DNA of 64,000 nucleotides, taken from contig CAWHUL010000011.1 in the NCBI GenBank assembly GCA_963832365.1, positions 124,001 through 188,000 on the forward strand. The letters run 5' to 3'. This stretch comes from CAWBRT01 sp963832365 (GTDB lineage: Bacteria; Acidobacteriota; Terriglobia; Terriglobales; Acidobacteriaceae). Positions 37,060 to 45,444 of the stretch are shown here, piece by piece. The notes below the pieces were generated by a model. That model saw only the letters and a list, made by a program, of their open reading frames with translations. It had not been told where the DNA came from and did not search any database. Position 1 is the stretch's first letter; each line of letters opens with the position of its first letter. A program made the position numbers and the translations under genes.

Positions 37060-40036
37060 ATGGCCGAAGTTACGCAGAAGACCACGACCAGCAGTGCCAC
37101 CCCACTACAGGCCCAGAATGCCGGAGTGAATTCCAAGAAGGACGCATGGACTGAGTTTCAGGCGGTTTTTCACAAATCCCGGCATTTCCCCCTACGACGA
37201 AATTCAGTGGGAGCTGCGTACGGCCCAGATCACCGGCGCCAAGGGCGAGATTCTGTTCGAGCAGCAGGACGTGGAAGTCCCAAAGGACTGGTCGGTGACT
37301 GCGACCAACATCGTTGCCAGCAAGTACCTGCACGGACAGCTTGGGACGCCCGCGCGCGAGAGCGGCGCGCGCCAACTGGTGGGCCGCGTCGCCGAAACCA
37401 TCCGCGATTGGGGACTCGCCGGCGGATATCTCCGGACGGCCGAAGACGCCTCCGTGTTTCACGATGAACTCGTCTACCTGCTGCTGCACCAGTATGCGGC
37501 CTTTAATTCTCCGGTGTGGTTCAATGTCGGCTGCGACCGGCTGGAGCCAAACTCCGATGCCGCCAACTGGCATTGGAATCCGCAGCTCGGGCGCGTCGAA
37601 TTCAGTGCGACCGGCTACAAGACTCCGCAGTGTTCGGCGTGCTTCATCAACTCCATTCAGGACACGATGGAGTCCATCCTGACGCTGGCCAAGACCGAGG
37701 GCATGCTCTTCAAATGGGGTTCCGGCACGGGAACAAATCTGTCGACGATCCGCGGCTCCATGGAAAAGCTCTCCGGCGGCGGCACCGCCAGCGGGCCGCT
37801 GTCGTTCATGAAGGGGTTCGACGCCTTTGCAGGGGTCATCAAGAGCGGCGGCAAGACGCGTCGCGCCGCCAAGATGGTCATCCTCAACATCGACCATCCA
37901 GACATCGTCGATTTCATCGACTGCAAGGCCAAAGAGGAGGCCAAGGCCTGGACGCTCATGCAGGCCGGCTACGACGGCTCGACGCCCGATTCAGAAGCCT
38001 ACTCGTCCATCTTCTTCCAGAACGCCAACAACTCCGTCCGGGTCAGCGACGACTTCATGAACGCCGTTCTGCGAGACGCCGATTTCAGCACGCATGCGGT
38101 CGTCGGCGGCCATGTGATCAGCACGCACAAGGCTCGCGAACTGCTCCACAAAATTGCCGAAGCCACCTGGCAGTGCGGCGATCCCGGCATGCAGTACGAC
38201 ACCACCATCAACCGCTGGCACACGTCGAGGAACTCGGCCCGCATCAACGCCTCGAACCCGTGCTCCGAGTACATGTTCATTGACGACTCGGCCTGCAACC
38301 TGGCCTCGCTGAACCTGATGAAGTTTGCTCCCAACGGCAGCTTCGATGTCGCCGCCTACCGCCATGCCGTGGACATTCTCATCACCGCGCAGGAGATTCT
38401 GGTCGATAACTCCGGCTATCCGACCGAGGCCATCACGCGCAATTCGCATGATTTCCGGCCGCTTGGGCTTGGCTACGCCAATCTCGGCGCGCTGCTTATG
38501 GCCTCCGGCCTGCCCTATGACTCCGACGCCGGGCGCGATTACGCCGCCTGCCTCACGGCCATCATGTGCGGCGAGGCTTACTCGCAGTCGGCCCGCGTCG
38601 CCGAACATTGTCCGCCGCTCACCGCCGCCGGAGATCACCTCAAAGACGTTGCTGTCAGCGGAGGCGCCTGTCCCGGCTGGTACGCCAATCGCGAGCCATT
38701 TCTCGACGTGATCCGCATGCACCGCGCGTCGGTAAACCGCATCAGCCGCGGCCATGTGCCCCGCGAACTGTTCGAGGCCGCCCGCAGTTGCTGGGACGAA
38801 GCACTGGCCCAGGGCGAGAAGTCCGGTTATCGCAACTCGCAGGTCACGGTGCTGGCTCCCACCGGTACCATCGGCTTCATGATGGACTGCGACACCACTG
38901 GCGTCGAACCCGATCTGGCGCTCATCAAGTTCAAAAAACTGGTCGGCGGCGGCATGATCAAGATCGTCAACAATACGGTGCCCGCCGCGCTGTTCAAACT
39001 TGGCTACTCGCAGGACCAGACGAACGCCATCGTCAGCTTTATCGACGCCACCGGCACCATTGAAGGCGCGCCGCAGGTCAAGGAAGACCATCTGGCGGTC
39101 TTCGACTGCTCGTTCAAACCGACGCGCGGCACACGCACCATCCACTACCTCGGCCACCTCAAGATGATGGCCGCCGTACAGCCGTTCATCTCCGGAGCCA
39201 TCTCGAAGACCATCAACATGCCGGAGCAGGCCACGGTAGAGGAAGTGATGGAGGCTTACATAGAGGCTTGGCGGCTTGGGTTGAAGGCTGTCGCCGTCTA
39301 TCGCGACAGCTCCAAGAAGTCGCAGCCGCTCTCGTCCAAAGGCAGCGCCACGGCCGAAAGCAAGGCAGCGGTGATCGAAGAAGACGATCCCGGCGGACCG
39401 CCGCGCGCCCGCCGCCACAAGCTGCCGGACGAGCGCTTCTCCGTGACCCACAAGTTCAGCATCGCCGGCCACGAGGGCTACGTCACCGTCGGCCTCTATC
39501 CCGACGGACAGCCGGGCGAACTGTTCATCACCATGGCCAAGGAAGGTTCCACCGTCAGCGGCCTGATGGATGCCTTCGCCACCGCCGCGTCCATCGCCTT
39601 GCAGCACGGCGTGCCGCTCAAACTGCTCTGCGAAAAACTCCAGCACCTGCGCTTCGAGCCCAGCGGCTGGAGCCAGAACGAACGTATCGGCTACGCCAAG
39701 TCGATCATGGATTACATCTTCCGCTGGCTGGAAATGCGCTTCCTCACCGGGCAGCAGCAGTCGTTGTTCGACGACCTGCGCCCGCGCGCTAACGGGACCA
39801 TCAGGATTGAGGCCAGCAGCTCGGCCGCAGATGAAAAGAAACCCGAGAGCGGAAACCTGTTCTATGGCGGGGGCGCCCCCGCGCGTGGCAGTGCGGCCTA
39901 TCACGCATCCGATGCACTGAGCAGCGTGGTCGACCTCGGCGACTCGCCCTCGTGCCCCGTCTGCGGCGCCATTATGACCCGCAACGGAAGCTGCTACCGC
40001 TGCATGAGCTGCGGCAGCACCAGCGGGTGCTCGTAA
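37060..40036 (+). CDS. nrdJ: Vitamin B12-dependent ribonucleotide reductase, one-base frameshift
   Basis: Class II ribonucleotide reductase converting ribonucleotides to deoxyribonucleotides with adenosylcobalamin. The ATG at 37060 (AAGGAG nine bases upstream) opens MAEVTQKTTT. An extra T in TTTTT at 37167-37171 shifts the frame; without it the protein reads FTNPGISPYDEIQWELRTAQ and continues in the long frame. Landmarks are FNSPVWFNVG, SACFINSIQDTMESI, NASNPCSEYMFIDDSACN and APTGTIGFMMDCDTTG. The C-terminal Cys-rich end (CPVCGAIM, CYRCMSCG) is the usual NrdJ zinc-ribbon tail. Total is about 991 residues. Confidence 0.95.
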
Positions 40037-40069
40037 GCGAAGATTTTTGCCCATGCAGGGAGTGAACAT

Positions 40070-40936
40070 ATGAACGAACTGACACTATTTCATTTCAACG
40101 ACGAGCAACACGATTTCGAGGCCTACGGACACACGGATGGTACCCGGTTCTGGTACGCTCGGGACTTGATGCGGGCGCTGGGGTACGAATCCTTCGATTC
40201 CTTTGAGAATACCTGCATTAACAGGGCAATCGGTGCATGCACGACGCTGAAAATTTCGGTTCTTGAAAACTTCGAGCAAGAAAAGCGAGAGATTGACGGC
40301 AACCCCTGTCGTGACTATCGGCTTTCCCGCTTCGCGTGCTACCTAGTCGCAATGAACGGCGATGTAAAGAAGCCCCAGGTTGCTGCGGCGCAAGCTTTTT
40401 TTGCGTCCATGGCTGAGGCGTTCCAAAAGTACATCGAGAATGCGGATAGCGTAGAACGTGTGCTCATCCGGGATGATGTCTCTGAAAGAGAGCGCTCATT
40501 GAGTGGTGTCGCACACTCTGCTGGCGTCGTGCAATATGGGTTCTTTCAAAACGCTGGCTATCGTGGCATGTACAACATGGATTTGAGTCGGTTGAAACTC
40601 GTGAAGGGTATTCAGACCGACCGCAGCTTGCTCGACTTCATGGGCAAACAAGAACTCGCCGCCAATTTATTCCGACTTACTCAGACCGAGGCGCGGATTA
40701 AGTATGGGAATGTTCGCGGTCAGCGGGCCCTTGAGAGCACAGCTTTTGATATCGGACAGAAGGTCCGCCAAACCATGATCCAAACGAGTGGCTCTAGGCC
40801 GGAAAGCCTCCCGATTTCAAAGGACATTACGTTAGTAAAGAGTAGCCTGAAAGCAACACAAAAGCAGTTTGCGCAACTTGACAAGCCCAAAACCAAAGCG
40901 AAACGGGGTGCGCCTAGCTCAATTGAGCAGGAATGA
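40070..40936 (+). CDS. BRO-N domain protein, DinD-like
   Basis: A 288-residue protein whose first half resembles the BRO-N/DinD fold: TRFWYARDLMRALGYESF, DYRLSRFACYLVAMNGD and KPQVAAAQAFFASMAEAF. DinD in enterobacteria is an SOS-induced inhibitor of RecA filaments; BRO domains are also common in phages. The C-terminal half (SGVVQYGFFQNAGYRGMY, LRLTQTEARIKYGN-like) matches the DinD layout, and the extreme end is Lys-rich. It starts 33 bases after nrdJ with GGAGTGAAC, so co-transcription is possible. I see no clear LexA box. Confidence 0.75.
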   Translation: MNELTLFHFNDEQHDFEAYGHTDGTRFWYARDLMRALGYESFDSFENTCINRAIGACTTLKISVLENFEQEKREIDGNPCRDYRLSRFACYLVAMNGDVKKPQVAAAQAFFASMAEAFQKYIENADSVERVLIRDDVSERERSLSGVAHSAGVVQYGFFQNAGYRGMYNMDLSRLKLVKGIQTDRSLLDFMGKQELAANLFRLTQTEARIKYGNVRGQRALESTAFDIGQKVRQTMIQTSGSRPESLPISKDITLVKSSLKATQKQFAQLDKPKTKAKRGAPSSIEQE

Positions 40937-40952
40937 CATGGTGTCTTGGCCG

Positions 40953-41036
40953 GGGTGCCCCATCCCTTCAAACAAACCACCCCGCCCTAGCTGCCGCTAG
41001 AACGGGGCACCCTCAGGCGCATCTTGGATGGGGCGC
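40953..41036. repeat. Extragenic nested hairpin repeats (GTGCCCC family)
   Basis: GCCCCATCC near 40953 pairs with GGATGGGGC near 41033. Inside, CCCCG and CGGGG arms flank CTAGCTGCCGCTAG (CTAG-CTGCCG-CTAG). It lies in the 271-base gap between the DinD-like and GIY-YIG genes. Confidence 0.5.
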
Positions 41037-41052
41037 CCGTTAATGCCTCCCG

Positions 41053-41201
41053 GTGTGTCATCGTGAGGAGCGCCGCCAGGCGCGACGTGACGATCTATGC
41101 ATTTTCTCTCGCGGCGGCCATTGGGAATGAAGCAGGAATGCATAGACCCTTCGCTGCGCTCAGGGTGACATTCATGAAGAGTTGCGGTCATTGGTGACAC
41201 C
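41053..41201. repeat. Dispersed repeat, copy 4, left of the GIY-YIG gene
   Basis: Starts GTGTGTCATCGTGAGGAGCG and ends with a block (41137-41201) containing AATGCATAGACCCTTCGCTG and GAAGAGTTGCGGTCATTGGT. The end block recurs almost unchanged at 41561-41627, on the other side of the GIY-YIG gene. Confidence 0.7.
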
Positions 41202-41207
41202 CTGCGA

Positions 41208-41510
41208 TCACAGCGGCCAATCCATGCTCAGATCTTGCCACGCCGGATTCACCGCCACGATCAGCGCAATCTTCTTGATTCGTCGCAATCCCTTAATTTG
41301 TTTTTCGCGATCAATTGCAGAACGGACATCTCCAAAGCGCTCGTAGTAGACCAATGTATCGAGCTTGTAGCGCGACGTAAACTCACCCCGCCCGTTCCGA
41401 TGTTCAAATAAGCGCCGCGAAAGATTATTTGTCACGCCGGTGTAAAGCGTCTTCGATCGGTTGGTGAGTATGTAGACGTAGTAGCACCGGCCACTGGTTC
41501 GTGCCATCAT
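41208..41510 (-). CDS. GIY-YIG domain protein (UPF0213/YhbQ-like)
   Basis: A 100-residue stand-alone GIY-YIG domain. The core motif is YYVYILTNRSKTLYTGVTNN, followed by LSRRLFEHRNG (catalytic Arg) and VYYERFGDVRSAIDREKQIK (metal-binding Glu). Small proteins of this family are widespread and often called putative endonucleases, but the cellular role is unknown. The gene stands alone, exactly between two direct copies of an extragenic repeat, suggesting linkage with repeat spread. It starts at the ATG at 41510. Confidence 0.85.
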   Translation of the reverse strand: MMARTSGRCYYVYILTNRSKTLYTGVTNNLSRRLFEHRNGRGEFTSRYKLDTLVYYERFGDVRSAIDREKQIKGLRRIKKIALIVAVNPAWQDLSMDWPL

Positions 41511-41531
41511 CCAATACCGGTCCTTCCTCGG

Positions 41532-41627
41532 CGTGTGTCATCGTATCGAAACGACGCGGAAATGCATAGACCCTTCGCTGCGGCTCAGGGTGACACCCCC
41601 GGAAGAGTTGCGGTCATTGGTGAAACC
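41532..41627. repeat. Dispersed repeat, copy 5, right of the GIY-YIG gene
   Basis: Starts GTGTGTCATCGTATCGAAAC and has the same end block as copy 4, including AATGCATAGACCCTTCGCTG and GAAGAGTTGCGGTCATTGGT, in the same orientation. About 50 bases of the middle are missing relative to copy 4. Confidence 0.7.
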
Positions 41628-41808
41628 CACGAAAGTGCGAACACTGCCGAACAAGGAGATGAACGGACGCAGCCTGCTGAATCTTCCAGTTAAGTGCCAC
41701 GGGTGCAAGTTCAGAGTACAATCGTAGCAATACATTCCCAGGGAGATGAACGCAATTCATTGTCTTGATGATTCAATTCAAAAGGACGCACGAGATCCTT
41801 GGGGGTAC

Positions 41809-43542
41809 ATGCGTATCCACCGTAAGAATTCGACCGCCCGCTCGGGGTCGGCATGCGCCGTAATTGCGCGGGTTGGGGTCGGCGCGGTCTCCGTATTACT
41901 TTTGATCTTCATGCTGGCGCTGGGAATGGGCGCCCAAGTGGTATCTCGTGGGACCCCCGAAAACTCGAAAACCACCTTGCGTGCAATTGTCGCCAGCGGC
42001 CGGCTGGTGACTCTTCGCTGGCCTAATTTCCCTGACTACCGCGCCCAGGTGGCGAGCCTTTATCAGCGCTCAGGTTACGCTACCGTCTGGATCCAAAAGG
42101 GCCGCCCCACGGCGCAGGCTCTGGAGATGATCTCCATACTGCAGCAGGCCGATAGCAAGGGGCTCCTTGCCGCGGATTATGACTCTCTCAGTTGGCCGAG
42201 ACGCCTGGCGCTTCTCCAGACCGAACATACGCCATCGGATGAGGCCCGATTTGACGTTGCTCTGACGGTTTGCACGATGCGCTACATCTCCGATCTTCGG
42301 ATAGGGAGAATAAATCCTCGACACCTGGAACATGCTCTCAACGCAGGCCCCAAGAAGCCGGATCTCCCCACGCTGATCGAAAAGCGTCTGCTGAAAGGGA
42401 CGGATTTGAAGTCGGTCCTGGCAGGTTTAGAACCGCAATTCGCCAGGTACGACGAACTTAAAGAGGCGCTGGTGAAGTACATGCGGCTAGCCAAGGAAGA
42501 CGATGGGGAGAAATTGCCCGAACCGCACGGCATGGGTTTTTCCGGAACGCTATACGATGGCGTCCCCAGGCTAGCCAGATTGCTTCGCCTGGTTGGCGAT
42601 CTGCCGGAAAGTGCGGTAATCCCAGCGGACTCTCGACTCTACGACGGAGCTCTGGTGGAGGCGGTAAAACGGTTCCAGAGCCGTCACGGCCTCCGTCCTG
42701 ACGGATATCTTACTCTGGACACGGTCGGACAACTGAATGTCCCGCTGAGCAGTCGCGTCGAGCAGATACGGCTTGCACTGGAACGCTTCCGCTGGTTGCG
42801 TGACAACTACTCGCAACCTCCTATCGTTATCAATATTCCTGGATTTCAGCTCTACGCAATGCGTAAGGATGGCAGTAGCGCTCTGACAATGACTGTAGAT
42901 GTGGGCGACGAGTATGGCCGTACACCGGTGCTTGAGGGCGCGATCGAATATCTGGTCTTCCGCCCATATTGGGATGTGCCGCTCAACATCCAGAGAAAGG
43001 AGATTGTCCCAAATATTGAGGATGATCCCAACTATCTGTCGGAAGTCCATTTCGAAGTCGTTGCCCCGGACGGAAAGGTAGTTAGCGACGAGAAAGTTTC
43101 GGCTGAACTCCTGCAGCAGCTTCGTGCCGGCACGCTCCGTGTCCGACAGAAGCCAGGTTCGGACAATTCGCTTGGATTGGTGAAGTTCGTATTTCCGAAC
43201 CGTTACAACGTATATCTGCATGACACCCCGACCTGGGGACACTATTTTGCTGACCCTGATCGCAATATCAGTCATGGGTGCATCCATCTAAAAGAACCAG
43301 CTAAGCTGGCGGCTTGGGTACTGCGGGACCAGCCGAAATGGACTCTTGAGCGCGTGCAACACGCCATGCAGGCGGGGCGAGATAACTTCAGGGTGAACCT
43401 TGCGAAGCCTGTCCCCGTGTTGATTGTCTACACAACCGCTGTGGTCGGCGAAGACGGAGATGTCTATTTCTATCGTGATATTTACGGTAATGACCGCAAA
43501 CTACAGGAAATCCTGGCTAAAGGTTACCCATATCCGCGATAG
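41809..43542 (+). CDS. L,D-transpeptidase, YcbB/LdtD-like
   Basis: Periplasmic cell-wall enzyme forming 3-3 peptidoglycan cross-links or attaching proteins. A signal-anchor helix (VSVLLLIFMLALGMGA) lies near the N-terminus. The central region has a large helical domain, a PG_binding_1 segment (YDGALVEAVKRFQSRHGLRPDG), then the YkuD domain with HDTPTWGHYF and the catalytic RNISHGCIHL (His and Cys). About 577 residues from the ATG at 41809, which follows GGGGGT. An in-frame ATG at 41746 would add 21 residues but sits directly on its Shine-Dalgarno. Confidence 0.88.
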   Translation: MRIHRKNSTARSGSACAVIARVGVGAVSVLLLIFMLALGMGAQVVSRGTPENSKTTLRAIVASGRLVTLRWPNFPDYRAQVASLYQRSGYATVWIQKGRPTAQALEMISILQQADSKGLLAADYDSLSWPRRLALLQTEHTPSDEARFDVALTVCTMRYISDLRIGRINPRHLEHALNAGPKKPDLPTLIEKRLLKGTDLKSVLAGLEPQFARYDELKEALVKYMRLAKEDDGEKLPEPHGMGFSGTLYDGVPRLARLLRLVGDLPESAVIPADSRLYDGALVEAVKRFQSRHGLRPDGYLTLDTVGQLNVPLSSRVEQIRLALERFRWLRDNYSQPPIVINIPGFQLYAMRKDGSSALTMTVDVGDEYGRTPVLEGAIEYLVFRPYWDVPLNIQRKEIVPNIEDDPNYLSEVHFEVVAPDGKVVSDEKVSAELLQQLRAGTLRVRQKPGSDNSLGLVKFVFPNRYNVYLHDTPTWGHYFADPDRNISHGCIHLKEPAKLAAWVLRDQPKWTLERVQHAMQAGRDNFRVNLAKPVPVLIVYTTAVVGEDGDVYFYRDIYGNDRKLQEILAKGYPYPR

Positions 43543-43564
43543 GGCATGTTCGATAGGGCATGTT
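43537..43564 (+). repeat. Perfect 14-bp tandem duplication over a stop codon
   Basis: CGATAGGGCATGTT occurs twice in direct succession (43537-43550, 43551-43564). The first copy contains the TAG stop of the preceding L,D-transpeptidase gene. Confidence 0.9.
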
Positions 43565-43612
43565 CCCTTGTAATTATTGCCAAACTGGCGCAATCGCATA
43601 TACTTCGGAACC

Positions 43613-44110
43613 GTGAGCAGAAAAGCAAAGATCAGTGTGGTGCTGATGCTGTTCGCAGTGCTCCCAGCCTTTGGCTCCCCACAGCCGACGGTTGACCGCG
43701 TCTTGGTCCTCAAGAAAGAACACAGACTGCTTCTGCTGAGTGGAGATCAGATAGTAAAAGCCTATTCAGTGGCGCTCGGAAGCGGTGGCTTGGCGCCAAA
43801 GCGGCGACAGGGCGACGATAAGACACCGGAAGGGCTTTATCGGATTGATTATCGCAATCCCGCAAGCAGGTTTCATCTGGCTTTACACATTTCCTATCCT
43901 GACCAAAGCGATAAAGAGCAAGCCCGGAAAATGGGCGTGAGCCCCGGCGGCGATATCATGATTCACGGCCTTGGCAGCGAGTTCAAATCATTGGGAGCCA
44001 AGCATTATTCTTATGATTGGACTGCTGGTTGCATAGCCGTGACCGACTCCGAAATCGAAGAAATCTGGCAGCTTGTTCCAGACCGAACTCCAGTAGAGAT
44101 TCGCCACTGA
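43613..44110 (+). CDS. L,D-transpeptidase family protein (YkuD domain)
   Basis: A compact exported YkuD/ErfK protein of about 165 residues. The signal peptide begins MSRKAKISVVLMLFAVLPAF. The catalytic domain reads VDRVLVLKKEHRLLLLSGD, then IMIHGLGSEF (His) and DWTAGCIAVTDSEIEEIW (Cys). No peptidoglycan-binding module is present. The GTG at 43613 places the signal peptide correctly; a TTG at 43577 is the only upstream alternative. Its position behind another L,D-transpeptidase suggests joint expression. Confidence 0.85.
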   Translation: MSRKAKISVVLMLFAVLPAFGSPQPTVDRVLVLKKEHRLLLLSGDQIVKAYSVALGSGGLAPKRRQGDDKTPEGLYRIDYRNPASRFHLALHISYPDQSDKEQARKMGVSPGGDIMIHGLGSEFKSLGAKHYSYDWTAGCIAVTDSEIEEIWQLVPDRTPVEIRH

Positions 44111-44124
44111 ACGGCTGTCGGCCG

Positions 44125-45063
44125 TTACTTGCGGGCTGGTAGTTCGGAGGACTCGTCTTCAACCGAGACGGCGTTGCCGTATTCCAGAACGAATTGACGG
44201 AAGGCTCCCGGGGTGCCGCGCGGCCCCGGTCCGGAAGGATAGACGAGGCAAAAGTTGCGCGGAATGCGGAGTCCGGAGACGCGCGCCTTCTTGATGCGGC
44301 CCAGCGGGAGGCGTCGATCCACCGCCCAGCGGGAGACAAAGCCGATTCCGAGGCCGGCCTCGACGCTGGAGATGATTGCTTCAGTTGAATCCAACTGCAT
44401 GGTCACGTTGGTAAAGGGCTTCTTCAGGCCCGCTTTTTCCAGCGCCATTTCCAGCACGCGCCGGGTGCCGGAGCCGTGCTCGCGAAGGAGCAGGGGCGCA
44501 TTCTTCAAGTCTTCCATCGTAATGTCGGTTCCGTTGGTCCAGGCGTGTTTTGCCGGCACGATGAGCACGAGTTCGTCGGCGAGAAAAGGCTCGGTCTTCA
44601 CGTCGCGTCGCAGGGCTGGTCCTTCGATCAATCCGATATCGACTTTTTGCGCCAGCAGGTGGTCGACGATCTCCTCGGTGTTGCCGCTGACCACGGACAG
44701 GCGAACCCGAGGGTACTTTTGATGAAAGAGACCCAGAACTTTTGGGAGCACGTACTGAGCAATCGAAGTTGAGGCGCCGACGTGAAGTTCGCCGGCGTGT
44801 TCTCCGGCCGCCTCTGCAATCTCCTTTTCGGCGGTGGAGACGATTTCGGCAATTGCGATCGCGTGCCGGTGGAGAATCTTGCCGGCAGGAGTCAGAGAAA
44901 CCTTATTACCCGTGCGGTCAAGAAGCCGGATGGAGAGCTCATTCTCCAGGGCCTTGATGTGCAAGGTGACGGCCGGCTGGGTAAGGCCAAGCTGCTCCGC
45001 AGCCCGGTGAAAGCTGAGCAGTTCGGCAACGGTGCGGAATACCTTCAGGCGTGGATTCTCCAT
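44125..45063 (-). CDS. LysR-type transcriptional regulator divergent from dsr
   Basis: A 312-residue LysR-type regulator. The N-terminal winged helix reads VFRTVAELLSFHRAAEQLGL then TQPAVTLHIKALENEL. The effector domain contains HVGASTSIAQYVLPKVLGLF and the loop LREHGSGTRRVLE, which recalls CysL/CbbR-type members. It faces dsrA across a 381-base gap, the classic layout for a LysR protein controlling its neighbour. I infer that it senses a sulfur metabolite and regulates the dsr island; neither effector nor target is proven. Confidence 0.88.
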   Translation of the reverse strand: MENPRLKVFRTVAELLSFHRAAEQLGLTQPAVTLHIKALENELSIRLLDRTGNKVSLTPAGKILHRHAIAIAEIVSTAEKEIAEAAGEHAGELHVGASTSIAQYVLPKVLGLFHQKYPRVRLSVVSGNTEEIVDHLLAQKVDIGLIEGPALRRDVKTEPFLADELVLIVPAKHAWTNGTDITMEDLKNAPLLLREHGSGTRRVLEMALEKAGLKKPFTNVTMQLDSTEAIISSVEAGLGIGFVSRWAVDRRLPLGRIKKARVSGLRIPRNFCLVYPSGPGPRGTPGAFRQFVLEYGNAVSVEDESSELPARK

Positions 45064-45444
45064 AACCCCCGTCGATTAACCCGATCAATAGCGTAAGCAC
45101 TAAAGATATCATTAAGATAGCTGGAACGCCACTTCCCGAAGGGGTCGCCCACGGATGGCCATGATTGCCAGGGGCCAGACTGCGGCTCGCGGAGTGGTCG
45201 CCGCCGATTCGAACTGCTTATCGCCGATTAGCGAAAATCGCCGCTAAGTCACATTCTTTTTAATACACTCGTCACCTATTGACGCGACTGCGGTCACCTC
45301 TCCAATGGCAATATGCGAGTAATGTCATTACGACGAAAGCGCTCCAAATCTCAAGACGCGCGACACGTCCGCGGTTCTCGTGGGCGCACCTGCCAGCGTA
45401 ATAAACGTTGGCCGCTCACATCGCTGGGAGGAGAAAAACAGCTT
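45064..45444. promoter_or_regulatory. Divergent lysR-dsrA control region
   Basis: The 381-base gap should hold both promoters. Possible LysR sites: ATTAA-type half-sites around 45104-45120 (TAAAGATATCATTAAGATAG, with palindromic GATATC), and around 45215-45248 CTTA...TAAG outer arms enclosing CGATT...AATCG with ATCGCCG twice as a direct repeat. A TTGACG at 45278 may be a -35, but no good -10 follows at 17 bases. GGGAGGAG at 45425 is the dsrA ribosome binding site. Confidence 0.4.

Noticed and set aside
37991..40069. 692-codon open frame antisense to nrdJ
   Set aside because: It mirrors the strongly conserved nrdJ frame and its product has no domain or initiation signal; a codon-bias shadow.
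41053..41627. CRISPR array
   Set aside because: Only two repeat copies, with a gene between them and no regular spacers; no cas genes in the window.
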